From NCBI RefSeq assembly GCF_023282985.1, contig NZ_JAGQDC010000003.1:372001-436000 (forward strand): DNA of 64,000 nt. Reading direction: 5' to 3'. Source of the stretch: Serratia silvae. GTDB taxonomy: Bacteria; Pseudomonadota; Gammaproteobacteria; Enterobacterales; Enterobacteriaceae. Below are positions 29,391 to 39,452 of this stretch, piece after piece. How positions within the stretch are numbered: the first letter of the stretch is position 1; every line of letters starts with the position of its first letter. The notes below the pieces were generated by a model. The model had not been told where the DNA came from. It saw only the letters and a program-made list of their open reading frames with translations, and ran no database searches. The translations under genes and the position numbers were made by a program.

Positions 29391-29434
29391 TTTTGTGCGA
29401 TGGCTAGCAATGTGGCAGTTAAACACTACTTTTT

Positions 29435-29450
29435 GGTGACATTTGTCACA
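29435..29450. promoter_or_regulatory. CRP-cAMP site in the nagE-nagB region
   Basis: GGTGA-CATTTG-TCACA matches the TGTGA-N6-TCACA consensus at 9 of 10 fixed positions. It lies between the two NagC boxes, where CRP acts in E. coli nag regulation. Confidence 0.75.
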
Positions 29451-29462
29451 AAAAAGGAGGTT

Positions 29463-29485
29463 TTAATTTGCGATACGAAATAATT
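29463..29485. promoter_or_regulatory. NagC operator on the nagE side
   Basis: TTAATTTGCGATACGAAATAA has the NagC dyad with its central GCGATACG and flanking A/T blocks; it is very like the E. coli nagE box. Confidence 0.75.
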
Positions 29486-29595
29486 TTTTTACACTCCGCA
29501 TGAGTGATACGTGCCAAGCGTTATTTCTAAAAAGGTAGTGAGTTATCTCAATAAACTGCCAATAGGGTCCGGCATCGGACGAATAGGGGGAAAAG

Positions 29596-31629
29596 GTGAA
29601 CATTCTTAGTTATTTACAAAAGGTGGGTCGGGCCTTGATGGTTCCGGTAGCCACACTGCCTGCCGCAGCCATCCTGATGGGTGTCGGCTACTGGATTGAC
29701 CCGGTTAGCTGGGGTGGGGACAACGCTCTGGCAGCCTTGTTCATCAAATCTGGTTCGGCCATTATCGATCATATGTCGGTCCTGTTCGCCATTGGTGTGG
29801 CTTACGGTATGTCCAAAGACAAAGACGGTGCTGCTGCACTGACCGGTTTTGTCGGCTTCCTGGTAGTGACCACGCTGTGTTCACCTGCCGCCGTGTCAAT
29901 GATTCAGAAGATCCCTCTCGATCAGGTTCCTGCCGCCTTTGGCAAAATTGAGAACCAGTTCGTGGGTATCCTGGTGGGTATCATTTCTGCCGAAGTCTAC
30001 AACCGTTTTAGCGGTGTTGAACTGCCGAAAGCGCTGTCGTTCTTCAGTGGCCGCCGTCTGGTGCCAATCCTCATCTCCTTCCTGATGATCCTGGTTGCCT
30101 TCATCCTGATGTACATCTGGCCGGTGGTGTTCAACGGCCTGGTCAACTTTGGTGAGCAGATCCAAAAACTCGGCTCTGCCGGTGCCGGTATCTACGCCTT
30201 CTTCAACCGTCTGTTAATTCCGGTCGGTCTGCACCATGCACTGAACTCGGTATTCTGGTTTGACGTTGCCGGTATTAACGATATCCCTAACTTCCTGGGT
30301 GGCTCACAGTCTATCGAAGCGGGTAAAGCCACTGTCGGTATCACTGGTCGTTACCAGGCGGGCTTCTTCCCAATCATGATGTTCGGTCTGCCGGGTGCAG
30401 CACTGGCCATCTACCACTGCGCACGTCCTGAGAACAAAGCGAAAGTGCTGGGTATCATGATGGCGGGGGCGTTCGCTGCCTTCTTCACCGGGATCACTGA
30501 GCCGCTGGAATTCTCCTTCATGTTCGTTGCTCCTGTGCTGTATGTGATCCACGCCATTCTGACCGGTATCTCTGTCTACATCGCGGCCAGCATGCAGTGG
30601 ATTGCCGGTTTTGGCTTCAGTGCCGGTCTGGTGGATATGGCGTTGTCATCACGTAACCCACTGGCGACTCAGTGGTACATGCTGATCCCGCAAGGCCTGG
30701 TGTTCTTCGCTATCTACTATGTGGTCTTCCGCTTCACCATCAAAAAATTCAACCTGATGACCCCAGGCCGTGAACTGGCAGTGGCCGGTGACGAAACCGA
30801 CGGTTATGACGTAGATGCCGCAGCTGGTAAGAACGAAGATGAAACCACTACCCTGGCTCGTCGCTATGTGAGCGCCATCGGGGGTTCTGACAACTTGACC
30901 GGGATTGATGCCTGTATCACCCGTCTGCGTCTGAACGTTAAAGATTCTGCGTTGGTGAACGATGCTCTGGCTAAACGCTTGGGCGCCTCTGGCGTGATCC
31001 GTCTGAACAAACAAAGCGTGCAGGTGATTGTCGGTACTCGTGCCGAACTGATTGCCAGTGCGATGACTAAAGTGGTTGCAGCAGGCCCGGTAGCGGCAGC
31101 CTCTGCACCAGCTACCGCTGCTGCTGCGGCAGAAGTCAAACCGCAGGCCGTACCTAATGTCACTAAAACCTTGTTGGAAGCGCTGGTGGCGCCGATAACC
31201 GGTGAAGTGATTGCCCTGGAGCAGGTGCCGGACGAAGCCTTCGCCAGCAAAGCGGTTGGTGACGGTTTGGCTATTCGCCCAACCGATAAAACCGTCGTGG
31301 CGCCAGCTGATGGCACCGTGGTGAAGATCTTCAACACCAATCACGCTTTCTGCCTGGAAACAGACAAGGGCGCGGAGATCGTCGTGCACATGGGTATCGA
31401 CACCGTGGCGCTGAACGGTCAGGGCTTCAAACGCCTGGTGGAAGAGGGTGCAGAGGTGAAAGCAGGTCAGCCAATCCTGGAAATGGATCTGGAATACCTG
31501 AACGCCAATGCGCGCTCAATGATCAGCCCGGTCGTCGTCAGCAATGCTGATGACTATGCTGGCCTGACAGCACTGGCAACCGGCAATGTGGTTGCTGGCC
31601 AGACCAAGCTGTTCGAGATCCAGAAATAA
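29596..31629 (+). CDS. nagE: PTS N-acetylglucosamine transporter EIICBA
   Basis: Imports GlcNAc and phosphorylates it to GlcNAc-6-P. A single 677-residue chain with EIIC membrane domain (about 1-390), EIIB with phospho-Cys at 440 (GIDACITRLRL), an Ala/Pro-rich linker (about 495-520), and EIIA with phospho-His at 598 (EIVVHMGID). It is longer than the E. coli protein (648), mainly in the B-A linker. A strong terminator follows. Confidence 0.97.
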   Translation: MNILSYLQKVGRALMVPVATLPAAAILMGVGYWIDPVSWGGDNALAALFIKSGSAIIDHMSVLFAIGVAYGMSKDKDGAAALTGFVGFLVVTTLCSPAAVSMIQKIPLDQVPAAFGKIENQFVGILVGIISAEVYNRFSGVELPKALSFFSGRRLVPILISFLMILVAFILMYIWPVVFNGLVNFGEQIQKLGSAGAGIYAFFNRLLIPVGLHHALNSVFWFDVAGINDIPNFLGGSQSIEAGKATVGITGRYQAGFFPIMMFGLPGAALAIYHCARPENKAKVLGIMMAGAFAAFFTGITEPLEFSFMFVAPVLYVIHAILTGISVYIAASMQWIAGFGFSAGLVDMALSSRNPLATQWYMLIPQGLVFFAIYYVVFRFTIKKFNLMTPGRELAVAGDETDGYDVDAAAGKNEDETTTLARRYVSAIGGSDNLTGIDACITRLRLNVKDSALVNDALAKRLGASGVIRLNKQSVQVIVGTRAELIASAMTKVVAAGPVAAASAPATAAAAAEVKPQAVPNVTKTLLEALVAPITGEVIALEQVPDEAFASKAVGDGLAIRPTDKTVVAPADGTVVKIFNTNHAFCLETDKGAEIVVHMGIDTVALNGQGFKRLVEEGAEVKAGQPILEMDLEYLNANARSMISPVVVSNADDYAGLTALATGNVVAGQTKLFEIQK

Positions 31630-31682
31630 GTTGGGTTTAACCCTGGCACCGCCCGGGTATTAAACGGGCGGTGAGCAGTATC

Positions 31683-31716
31683 AGCGGGAAAAGAGCGATC
31701 TTTTCCCGCTTTTTTT
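31683..31716 (+). terminator. Terminator of nagE
   Basis: AGCGGGAAAA pairs with TTTTCCCGCT around 8 bases, followed by TTTTTT. A second hairpin without T run (CACCGCCCG/CGGGCGGTG, 31647-31672) precedes it. Confidence 0.92.
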
Positions 31717-31820
31717 GTTTTTGCACCACGGGAACTTGACGAATAACGGTTGTTTCTGGGCTCTGCTTATTGGAACATAGAGGCTATATGTGTAGCGCTT
31801 TGCATTTGAGGAATAGTGAC

Positions 31821-33485
31821 ATGAGTGAGGCAGAAGCCCGCCCAACCAATTTTATCCGTCAGATCATTGATGAAGATCTGGCATCAGGGAAGCATGCGTC
31901 GGTGCATACCCGTTTCCCACCGGAGCCTAATGGCTATCTGCATATCGGCCATGCCAAGTCCATTTGCCTGAACTTTGGTATCGCCAAGGATTATCAGGGC
32001 CAATGTAACCTGCGCTTCGATGACACCAACCCGGTAAAAGAAGACATCGAATTTGTCGACTCCATCAAGCACGATGTGGAGTGGTTAGGCTTTACCTGGA
32101 GCGGCGACGTTCGTTATTCCTCGGACTATTTCGATCAACTGCACCAGTATGCGGTTGAGCTGATCAACAAGGGCCTGGCCTATGTTGATGAACTTTCTCC
32201 CGAGCAGATCCGTGAATATCGTGGCTCGCTGACGGCTCCGGGCAAAGACAGCCCGTACCGTACCCGCACGGTTGAAGAGAACCTGGCGCTGTTTGAGAAG
32301 ATGCGTAACGGTGAGTTTGCCGAAGGCACTGCTTGCCTGCGCGCCAAGATCGATATGGCCTCGCCGTTTATCGTGATGCGCGATCCGGTGATCTACCGCA
32401 TCAAGTTTGCGGAGCACCATCAGACCGGCAACAAATGGTGCATCTATCCGATGTACGATTTCACCCACTGCATTTCCGATGCGCTGGAAGGGATCACTCA
32501 TTCGCTGTGTACCCTGGAGTTCCAGGATAACCGCCGTCTGTACGACTGGGTGCTGGATAACATCACCATCCCTTGCCATCCGCGTCAGTACGAGTTCTCA
32601 CGCCTGAATCTCGAATACGCCATCATGTCCAAGCGCAAGCTGAGCCAACTGGTGACCGAGAAGGTTGTAGAAGGTTGGGATGACCCACGGATGCCGACCG
32701 TTTCCGGCCTGCGTCGTCGTGGCTACACGGCCGCCTCCATTCGCGAGTTCTGCCTGCGTATCGGCGTCACCAAACAGGATAATAACGTCGAGATGATGGC
32801 GCTGGAGTCCTGTATTCGTGACGATCTGAATGAGCACGCACCGCGCGCGATGGCCGTGCTGGATCCGGTGAAGGTGATCATTGAGAACATGTCGCAAGAC
32901 GTGGAAATGGTGACTATGCCTAACCACCCGAGCCAGCCGGAAATGGGCAGCCGTGAAGTGCCGTTCAGCCGCGAGGTGTATATCGACCGTGCAGACTTCC
33001 GTGAAGAAGCCAACAAACAGTACAAACGCCTGGTGCTGGGCAAAGAAGTGCGCCTGCGTAATGCGTATGTGATCAAGGCCGAACGCGTAGAGAAGGATGC
33101 GGAGGGCGAAATCACCACCATTTTCTGCACCTACGATCCTGAAACGCTGAGCAAAGATCCTGCCGATGGCCGCAAGGTGAAAGGTGTGATCCACTGGGTG
33201 TCTGCGGCACACGCTTTACCGGCAGAAATTCGCCTGTACGATCGTCTGTTCAGCGTGGCTAATCCGGCGGCGGCAGAGGACTTCCTCGCCACCATCAACC
33301 CGGAATCGCTGATTATCAAGCAAGGCTTTGTCGAGCCAAGCCTGGCGGGTGCTCAGCCGGAAAAAGCCTACCAGTTTGAGCGTGAAGGCTATTTCTGTGC
33401 CGACAGCCGCTATTCTACGGCCGAACGCCTGGTGTTTAACCGCACCGTAGGCCTGCGCGATACCTGGGCTAAGATTGGCGCCTAA
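31821..33485 (+). CDS. glnS: Glutaminyl-tRNA synthetase
   Basis: Class Ib synthetase charging tRNA-Gln. I choose the ATG at 31821 (554 residues, as in E. coli), with GAGGA upstream; the frame is open 17 codons further. The HIGH motif is YLHIGHAKS and the KMSKS equivalent IMSKRKL. The C-terminal anticodon-binding beta-barrels are complete. Its substrates, five tRNA-Gln genes, lie 9 kb away in this window. Confidence 0.98.
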   Translation: MSEAEARPTNFIRQIIDEDLASGKHASVHTRFPPEPNGYLHIGHAKSICLNFGIAKDYQGQCNLRFDDTNPVKEDIEFVDSIKHDVEWLGFTWSGDVRYSSDYFDQLHQYAVELINKGLAYVDELSPEQIREYRGSLTAPGKDSPYRTRTVEENLALFEKMRNGEFAEGTACLRAKIDMASPFIVMRDPVIYRIKFAEHHQTGNKWCIYPMYDFTHCISDALEGITHSLCTLEFQDNRRLYDWVLDNITIPCHPRQYEFSRLNLEYAIMSKRKLSQLVTEKVVEGWDDPRMPTVSGLRRRGYTAASIREFCLRIGVTKQDNNVEMMALESCIRDDLNEHAPRAMAVLDPVKVIIENMSQDVEMVTMPNHPSQPEMGSREVPFSREVYIDRADFREEANKQYKRLVLGKEVRLRNAYVIKAERVEKDAEGEITTIFCTYDPETLSKDPADGRKVKGVIHWVSAAHALPAEIRLYDRLFSVANPAAAEDFLATINPESLIIKQGFVEPSLAGAQPEKAYQFEREGYFCADSRYSTAERLVFNRTVGLRDTWAKIGA

Positions 33486-33510
33486 GCGTTAATTTGCCAT
33501 CGCTTGTTAA

Positions 33511-33536
33511 AGCGCAGCTTCGGCTGCGCTTTTTTT
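33511..33536 (+). terminator. Terminator of glnS
   Basis: AGCGCAGC-TTCG-GCTGCGCT followed by TTTTTT, with a stable UUCG tetraloop. Confidence 0.95.
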
Positions 33537-33648
33537 GTCTTCTAAACCAACCCCTCCCTTTTTTGCCATTTACCCTCCCTGACGTCACTTGATTGTCGCC
33601 GTGAATTAACCCGTTTTATCGTGAGTTTGTTCTTATTATTCTTTCTTA

Positions 33649-33671
33649 TATATTCGTGATGCGAATTAATA
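33649..33671. promoter_or_regulatory. Upstream NagC box of chiP
   Basis: TATATTCGTGATGCGAATTAATA: an ATTCG/CGAAT dyad with A/T flanks like NagC operators. It is 235 bases from the promoter-proximal box, a distance suited to DNA looping. Confidence 0.65.
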
Positions 33672-33880
33672 TCATTTGTAGAGCGCTCTCATTTTTGCAC
33701 CGAATAGCCGCTTTTGTCGTGCTGAAACCTTTCAATTAACAAGTAATTAGCTTGTTAATATCTCTATTATATGATTTTGTTGATTTTTTTATCAAGAAAG
33801 TGACGCTGATCATTATTGTAACTAAATATCATCAATGTGTGCACCTTGTCATACTTTGACAAATCTATCTCACTTTTCAT

Positions 33881-33909
33881 TTGATAATTCGCGTCGCGAA
33901 AAATAGTCT
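33881..33909 (+). promoter_or_regulatory. Predicted chiP promoter
   Basis: TTGATA (33881-33886) and TAGTCT (33904-33909) are 17 bases apart, with a NagC box filling the spacer. This would give a leader of about 130 bases before the chiP start. Confidence 0.55.
33884..33906. promoter_or_regulatory. Promoter-proximal NagC box of chiP
   Basis: ATAATTCGCGTCGCGAAAAATAG contains the strong dyad TTCGCG-T-CGCGAA, typical of NagC operators at chitin genes. It overlaps the predicted chiP promoter, so bound NagC should block RNA polymerase. Confidence 0.75.
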
Positions 33910-34029
33910 AGCTACAGCATTAAGGCCGAGGTGAATTTCATCACCCGGCACAATTTTACCCGATTCGGGTTTTTTATTAGCGACCGTGCAGGGCAGTGGT
34001 GAACGCAGGCGGGCGCACTTTAAAGTCAA

Positions 34030-34044
34030 GTCAAAGAGGAATTT
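34030..34044 (+). promoter_or_regulatory. Predicted ChiX small-RNA target over the chiP ribosome site
   Basis: GTCAAAGAGGAATTT is perfectly complementary over 15 bases to the seed region of the enterobacterial small RNA ChiX as I recall it (AAATTCCTCTTTGAC). It covers the AGAGGA Shine-Dalgarno of chiP. ChiX repression of chiP is established in E. coli and Salmonella; here it is inferred from complementarity. Confidence 0.75.
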
Positions 34045-34048
34045 TCTT

Positions 34049-35437
34049 ATGGGTACGCACGGTGCTCAGCGTAAAACGCTGGCGCTCGCTGTCGCGGGTG
34101 CAATATTAGGAAGCGGATTCGTCATGGCCCCAGAAGCACAGGCTGAAGGGTTTATCGACGATTCTACGCTGACCGGTGGGGTGTATTACTGGCAACGTCA
34201 ACGGGATCGTAAAGACGTTGAAACCGGTGATTTTAAAACCAACCTCTCTCACTCTACCTGGAACGCCAACCTGGATTTCACCTCCGGCTATGCGGCGGAC
34301 ATGTTTGGTATCGATGTGGCGGCGTTCACCGCCATCGAAATGGCAGAATCCAGCGAGAGTGGCCACCCGAACGAAATCGCGTTCTCCAGCCGTAACCGTA
34401 CCTATGACGAAGATTACTCCGGCGATAAAAGCGGTATCAGCCTGTATAAAGCGGCCGGTAAGTTCAAGTATGGCCCGGTCTGGGCGCGTGCCGGTTATAT
34501 CCAGCCAAGCGGGCAAACGTTGCTGGCCCCGCACTGGAGCTTTATGCCGGGTACCTACCAGGGGGCTGAAGCCGGTGCCAACTTTGACTATGGCGATTCA
34601 GGTGCGCTGAGTTTCTCCTACATGTGGACCAACAAGTACAAAGCGCCTTGGCACATCGAGATGGACGACTTCCGTCAGAACGATCGCAAGACCGACGTTT
34701 CCTACCTGCACTCGCTGGGTGCCAAATACGATTTCAAAAACGATCTGGTGCTGGAAGCCGCGTTTGGCCAGGCGCAAGGCTACGTGAATCAGTATTTCAC
34801 CAAGGCATCTTACAAGTTTGACCTGGCTGGTAACCCGATGACTACCAGCTACCAGTTCTACGGTGCTGAAGACCGCATCGGTGATAATCGCGATCCTAAC
34901 AGCATCTATGATGGCCTGGCGTGGTTGCAGGCGCTGACCTTCGGTTACATCACCGGCCAGTTCAACTGGCGTCTGGAAGGCACCATGGTCAAGGCGGAAG
35001 GTAACCAAGGCTTCTTCCTGCAGCGTATGACCCCAACCTATGCCTCCTCAAACGGCCGCCTCGATATCTGGTGGGATAACCGCTCCGACTTTAACGCCAA
35101 CGGCGAAAAAGCCGTGTTCGGTGGCGTGATGTATGACCTGAGCAACTGGAACCTGCCTGGCATGGCCGTCGGCGCTTCCTACGTTTACGCCTGGGACGCC
35201 AAGCCAAGCACCAACCCGATTTACGATCAGAGCCAGCGCCTGAGAGAGAGCGCTTACAGCCTGGATGCGATGTACACCATGCAGGACGGACGTGCCAAAG
35301 GCACCCTGTTCAAACTGCACTTCACGCAGTATGACAACCATTCCGATATCCCAAGTTGGGGCGGTGGTTACGGCAACATCTTCCAGGACGAGAAAGACGT
35401 CAAATTCATCGTTATCGCACCGTTCACCATCTTCTAA
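34049..35437 (+). CDS. chiP: Chitoporin ChiP
   Basis: OprD-family outer-membrane porin for chitooligosaccharides. I choose the ATG at 34049 (462 residues; E. coli 468), which has AGAGGA upstream and begins a signal peptide that ends near APEAQA before [12 protein letters not shown]. The frame is open 21 codons further upstream, but those fall in the leader. The C-terminus ends with Phe (APFTIF), the outer-membrane barrel signal. It heads chiP-chiQ-chb. A long intergenic region (33486-34048) holds NagC boxes, promoter and the ChiX target. Confidence 0.97.
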   Translation: MGTHGAQRKTLALAVAGAILGSGFVMAPEAQAEGFIDDSTLTGGVYYWQRQRDRKDVETGDFKTNLSHSTWNANLDFTSGYAADMFGIDVAAFTAIEMAESSESGHPNEIAFSSRNRTYDEDYSGDKSGISLYKAAGKFKYGPVWARAGYIQPSGQTLLAPHWSFMPGTYQGAEAGANFDYGDSGALSFSYMWTNKYKAPWHIEMDDFRQNDRKTDVSYLHSLGAKYDFKNDLVLEAAFGQAQGYVNQYFTKASYKFDLAGNPMTTSYQFYGAEDRIGDNRDPNSIYDGLAWLQALTFGYITGQFNWRLEGTMVKAEGNQGFFLQRMTPTYASSNGRLDIWWDNRSDFNANGEKAVFGGVMYDLSNWNLPGMAVGASYVYAWDAKPSTNPIYDQSQRLRESAYSLDAMYTMQDGRAKGTLFKLHFTQYDNHSDIPSWGGGYGNIFQDEKDVKFIVIAPFTIF

Positions 35438-35487
35438 TGCGCTCCCCGGTGGCCAGGCTGCCGGGGAAATGCCACAGGACTTTAACC

Positions 35488-35814
35488 ATGAAAAAACAGA
35501 TGCTGATTATCGCTGCGGTTGCCGGGCTTAGCGCCTGCTCTCAATCGGCCGCGCCACCGGAAGATGTCAAGCTGCGCCAGGCCTACAGCGCCTGTATCAA
35601 TACCGCAGAAGGTTCACCAGAGAAATTGCAGGCCTGCCAGGCGGTGCTGAACGTGTTGAAGCAAGAGAAACAGCACCAACAGTTCACTGAGCAGGAAACC
35701 GTGCGGGTGCTGGATTACCAAAGCTGCATCCAGGCCGCCCATACCGGCAATGGCCAGGCGTATGACGCCAAATGCGGCAAGATTTGGAAAGAAATTCGCG
35801 CTAACAACAACTGA
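35488..35814 (+). CDS. chiQ: Chitosugar-induced lipoprotein ChiQ
   Basis: A 108-residue lipoprotein of unknown molecular function, co-induced with chiP in E. coli. The signal peptide ends in the lipobox LSAC with Cys at residue 17. Cysteines in the body (for example SACINTAEG, LQACQAVL, YQSCIQAAH) suggest disulfides. The start at 35488 lies 50 bases after chiP; a longer open frame begins inside chiP but is not real coding. Confidence 0.92.
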   Translation: MKKQMLIIAAVAGLSACSQSAAPPEDVKLRQAYSACINTAEGSPEKLQACQAVLNVLKQEKQHQQFTEQETVRVLDYQSCIQAAHTGNGQAYDAKCGKIWKEIRANNN

Positions 35815-35832
35815 TTACGCAAGAGGTTGCAG

Positions 35833-38496
35833 ATGAACAAGTTTAAGATGAGTGCTCTCGCCGCCCTGACGGCTACCGTTGGGCTATTGGGTAGCGTAGG
35901 TTCTGCCATGGCCAGCCAGCAGGTGGTTGACCAACTCAGCCAGTTGCAGGTCAATCTGAAGATGTTGGACAACCGTGCCGCTGAGAACGGCGTGGACTGT
36001 GCCAAGCTGGGTGCCGACTGGGCGTCCTGCCACAAGGTGTTGATCACCTTGACCAATGGCAATCAGGAAATCAAAGATAAAGACTGGGCGATCTATTTCC
36101 ACAGCCCGCGCCAAACGTTGAAGGTCGATAACGACCAGTTCAAAATCACCCACATTACCGGCGATCTGTATAAGCTGGAACCGACGGACAAATTCACCAG
36201 CTTCCCGGCCAATCAGGCGGTGGAAATCCCGATTATTGCAGAATACTGGCAGCTGTTCCGTACCGACTTCCTGCCGCGCTGGTATGCCACTTCCGGCGAT
36301 GCTCAGCCGAAGATCCTGTCGAATACCGATACCGACGATATTAACCAGTTTGTGGCTCCGTTCACCGGTGACCAGTGGAAGCGTACCAAGGATGACAACA
36401 ACATTCTGATGGTGCCGGAAAGCCGCTTCACCAAGAACCAGGATCTGAAAGTATTGCCGATGGCATCGCTGCGTGGGCAAATCATCCCAACCCCGATGGA
36501 CGTTAAAGTCCATGCGAAGGATATCGACCTGAGCAAAGGCGTGGCGCTGGAACTGAGCGCGTTAACCAAGCCAGCGGCAGATGCAGCAGCTGAGCGTTTT
36601 GCACTGCTGGGCATTGAGAGCCAGGCGAGCGGTTATCCGATCAAGACGGATATCAAGCCAGCTGCATTCAAAGGCGATCAGGCCGTTTCAGGTGCCTACC
36701 AGTTGAAGATTGGCGAGAAAGGTGCCGAGATCGTCGGTTTCGATCAGACTGGGGTGTTCTATGGTCTGCAATCTATCCTGTCGCTAATCCCTTCGGATGG
36801 CAGCAAGAAGATCGCCACGCTGGATGCCAAAGATGCACCGCGCTTCCAATACCGCGGCATCTTCCTGGACGTAGCACGTAACTTCCACCACAAAGACGCC
36901 GTATTGCGCCTGCTGGATCAAATGGCAGCCTACAAGCTGAACAAATTCCACTTCCACCTGACGGATGACGAAGGTTGGCGCATTGAGATCCCTGGTCTGC
37001 CAGAGTTGACCGAAGTGGGCGGCCAGCGTTGTCATGATCTGAGTGAAACCACCTGCCTGATGCCACAATACGGCTCTGGCCCGGCACCGCACGGTGGCTT
37101 CTTCTCCCGTCAGGACTATATCGACATCGTTAAATATGCTCAGGCGCGCCAAATTGAAGTGATCCCTGAGATCGACATGCCAGCGCACGCCCGTGCGGCG
37201 ATTATTTCCATGGAAGCTCGCTACAAGAAACTGCTTGCCGAAGGGAAAGAGAAAGAGGCCAACGAGTTCCGCCTGGTGGATCCGACCGATACCTCCAATA
37301 CCACCTCGGTGCAGTACTTCAACCGCCAGAGCTACCTGAACCCATGCCTGGATTCTTCCAAGAACTTCGTGGATAAAGTGATTGGTGAAGTGGCCCAGAT
37401 GCACAAAGAGGCTGGTCAGCCGCTGAAAACCTGGCACTTTGGTGGGGATGAAGCGAAGAACATCCGTCTGGGCGCTGGCTATACCGACGTGAAAAACCCG
37501 GAAGCGGGCAAGGGTATCCTCGATCTGAGCAAAGAAGACAAGCCGTGGGCCAAGTCGCAGGTTTGTCAGGCCATCATCAAAGACGGCAAAGTGGCAGACA
37601 TGGAACACTTGCCAAGTTACTTCGGTCTGGAAGTCAGCCAATTGGTGAAAGCGCACGGCATTGACAGAATGCAGGCGTGGCAGGACGGCCTGAAAGATGC
37701 CAAAGACTCGAAGGCTTTCGCGACCAAGCATGTGGCGGTGAACTTCTGGGATACCTTGTACTGGGGCGGTTTCGACTCGGCTAACGACTGGGCGAACAAG
37801 GGTTATGACGTGGTGATCTCTAACCCGGACTATGTCTATATGGACTTCCCATACGAAGTCAGCCCGGACGAACACGGTTACTACTGGGGCACCCGCTTCA
37901 GCGACGAGCAGAAGATCTTCAGCTTTGCGCCAAACAACCTGCCGCAGAACGCCGAAACCTCGGTGGATCGCGATGGTAACCACTTCACCGCCAAAAGCGA
38001 CAAACCATGGCCGGGCGCATATGGTCTTTCCGCCCAACTGTGGAGCGAAGTGGTGCGTACTGATCAGCAAATGGAATACATGATTTATCCACGCGCAGTG
38101 TCGTTAGCAGAACGTGCATGGCACCGTGCCAGCTGGGAGCAGGATTATAAAGCTGGCCGTGAGTACAAAGGTGGCGAAACCCATCAGGTCGACACCAAAA
38201 CCCTGGATCAGGACTGGCTGCGCTTTGCCAACCTGATTGGGCAACGTGAGCTGGCCAAGATGGATAAAGCGGGCGTGAGTTATCGCCTGCCGGTACCTGG
38301 TGCGCGTATCGTCGGTGGCAAGCTGGAGGCGAATATTTCGCTGCCAGGTTTGGGGATTGAATATTCTACCGACGGCGGCAAACAGTGGCAGCGTTATGAC
38401 GATAAAGCGCGCCCTGCGGTGGCGGGTGAGGTGCAAATCCGTGCGATTAGCCCGGATGGCAAACGCTTCAGCCGTGCCGAACCCGTGAAGGCGTAA
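35833..38496 (+). CDS. chb: Chitobiase (GH20 beta-N-acetylhexosaminidase)
   Basis: Cleaves chitobiose and short chitooligomers to GlcNAc, in the periplasm. It has 887 residues from the ATG at 35833 (AAGAGG six bases upstream); S. marcescens chitobiase has 885. A signal peptide ends near GSAMA. Order: N-terminal CHB_HEX carbohydrate-binding-like domain, GH20b domain, GH20 catalytic barrel, C-terminal Ig-like domain. The catalytic pair in HFGGDEAKN falls exactly at D539-E540, as in the S. marcescens enzyme. It is 18 bases after chiQ and likely in the chiPQ operon. Confidence 0.97.
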   Translation: MNKFKMSALAALTATVGLLGSVGSAMASQQVVDQLSQLQVNLKMLDNRAAENGVDCAKLGADWASCHKVLITLTNGNQEIKDKDWAIYFHSPRQTLKVDNDQFKITHITGDLYKLEPTDKFTSFPANQAVEIPIIAEYWQLFRTDFLPRWYATSGDAQPKILSNTDTDDINQFVAPFTGDQWKRTKDDNNILMVPESRFTKNQDLKVLPMASLRGQIIPTPMDVKVHAKDIDLSKGVALELSALTKPAADAAAERFALLGIESQASGYPIKTDIKPAAFKGDQAVSGAYQLKIGEKGAEIVGFDQTGVFYGLQSILSLIPSDGSKKIATLDAKDAPRFQYRGIFLDVARNFHHKDAVLRLLDQMAAYKLNKFHFHLTDDEGWRIEIPGLPELTEVGGQRCHDLSETTCLMPQYGSGPAPHGGFFSRQDYIDIVKYAQARQIEVIPEIDMPAHARAAIISMEARYKKLLAEGKEKEANEFRLVDPTDTSNTTSVQYFNRQSYLNPCLDSSKNFVDKVIGEVAQMHKEAGQPLKTWHFGGDEAKNIRLGAGYTDVKNPEAGKGILDLSKEDKPWAKSQVCQAIIKDGKVADMEHLPSYFGLEVSQLVKAHGIDRMQAWQDGLKDAKDSKAFATKHVAVNFWDTLYWGGFDSANDWANKGYDVVISNPDYVYMDFPYEVSPDEHGYYWGTRFSDEQKIFSFAPNNLPQNAETSVDRDGNHFTAKSDKPWPGAYGLSAQLWSEVVRTDQQMEYMIYPRAVSLAERAWHRASWEQDYKAGREYKGGETHQVDTKTLDQDWLRFANLIGQRELAKMDKAGVSYRLPVPGARIVGGKLEANISLPGLGIEYSTDGGKQWQRYDDKARPAVAGEVQIRAISPDGKRFSRAEPVKA

Positions 38497-38590
38497 GTGA
38501 GAGATCGGCCCATCTGCGTGTCGGTAGGTGGGCTGAGGTAGTGCGAAGTACGGGAGAACTGCAATTGTGTTGTTTAGTCGATAATTTTTT

Positions 38591-38616
38591 CCCCGGGCCT
38601 GTCCGGGGATTTTTTT
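38591..38616 (+). terminator. Terminator of chiP-chiQ-chb
   Basis: CCCCGG-GCCTGT-CCGGGG followed by ATTTTTTT, 95 bases after the chb stop. Confidence 0.9.
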
Positions 38617-38633
38617 GTCTGTCATTTAGGCAT

Positions 38634-38662
38634 AAAAAAACCGCCATATATAGGCGGTTTTT
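38634..38662. terminator. Terminator of fur, likely bidirectional
   Basis: AAAAAACCGCC-ATATATA-GGCGGTTTTT: A and T runs on both sides of the stem allow termination in either direction, between convergent chb and fur. Confidence 0.85.
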
Positions 38663-38681
38663 GTGCTCTGGCAGGCCAGAA

Positions 38682-39128
38682 TCAGTTCTTGTTGTGCAGC
38701 GTTTCGTTCTCGCGGCAATCACCGGTTTCACAGTGGCCGTACAGGTACAGGCTGTGGTTGGTGAGCTTGATTCCGTGTTGCTTGGCGATATCGCGCTGAC
38801 GCACTTCGATGGATTCGTCGCTGAACTCGATCACTTTGCCACAGTCCAGGCAAATCAGGTGATCGTGGTGGTGTTGCTGAGTCAGTTCGAAAACCGACTT
38901 GCCACCTTCAAAATTGTGGCGGGTCACAATACCTGCGTCGTCAAACTGGTTCAGCACGCGGTATACCGTGGCCAGGCCAATTTCTTCGCCCATATCTATC
39001 AGTTTTTTGTACAGATCTTCCGCACTGACGTGATGGCATGCCGGATCCTGCAATACTTCCAGGATTTTGAGTCGCGGAAGAGTGACTTTTAAGCCAGCCT
39101 TCTTCAATGCGGAGTTGTTATCAGTCAT
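38682..39128 (-). CDS. fur: Ferric uptake regulator Fur
   Basis: Iron-responsive repressor, 148 residues as in E. coli. An N-terminal winged helix (about 1-82) is followed by a dimer domain with the regulatory/zinc residues: the HHHDH cluster at 86-90, CLDC (C93, C96) and the C-terminal CETGDC pair. The start overlaps the stop of the leader gene uof. Its terminator lies at 38634. Confidence 0.98.
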   Translation of the reverse strand: MTDNNSALKKAGLKVTLPRLKILEVLQDPACHHVSAEDLYKKLIDMGEEIGLATVYRVLNQFDDAGIVTRHNFEGGKSVFELTQQHHHDHLICLDCGKVIEFSDESIEVRQRDIAKQHGIKLTNHSLYLYGHCETGDCRENETLHNKN

Positions 39129-39201
39129 GCGGATTCAGTCCTGTTACTATGCTAATCAAGTTGAGGCGTTCTCGCCTATGGCATCGGTTGGCACAAAGCA
39201 T
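39121..39201 (-). CDS. uof: fur leader peptide Uof
   Basis: A 26-codon frame starting ATG at 39201 (MLCANRCHRRERL...) and ending GLNPHD, whose TGA stop overlaps the second codon of fur. In E. coli a frame in this position, uof, couples fur translation to its own and is the direct target of RyhB repression. The overlapping stop/start and position fit; the assignment rests on architecture and remembered likeness. It is too short for most gene finders. Confidence 0.7.
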   Translation of the reverse strand: MLCANRCHRRERLNLISIVTGLNPHD

Positions 39202-39213
39202 TAATTGCGTCTC

Positions 39214-39242
39214 ATTATAGAGCCGGTTGCCGTAAATAGAAA
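39214..39242 (-). promoter_or_regulatory. Possible promoter of uof-fur
   Basis: A perfect TATAAT (39214-39219) has a weak TTTCTA 17 bases upstream. The expected transcription start is only about six bases before the uof ATG. A TTGCATG/CATGCAA palindrome lies further up (39276-39294). The region 39202-39452 holds no other gene. Confidence 0.45.
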
Positions 39243-39397
39243 CAGCCAGTTGTTAACAAACATATCTTTGCGCTGTTGCATGGCAATCATGCAAAGCCTT
39301 GATGGGGGGGATAAACCGATGTTTCAGTCTACCGTGGCGAGGTAGGAAGTTACAAACTTGTAGCTTCTATTGCTCTAATCCGTGATACCGATAACAG

Positions 39398-39421
39398 AAG
39401 GGCGCGCTCTACGGCGCCCTT
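39398..39421 (-). terminator. Hairpin after fldA
   Basis: AAGGGCGC and GCGCCCTT pair around 8 bases, 32 bases beyond the fldA stop. Only a short T run follows, so read-through into fur is possible, as happens in E. coli. Confidence 0.6.
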
Positions 39422-39452
39422 ACTATGTGCTACGTATCCGCCGGGGCAGAGC

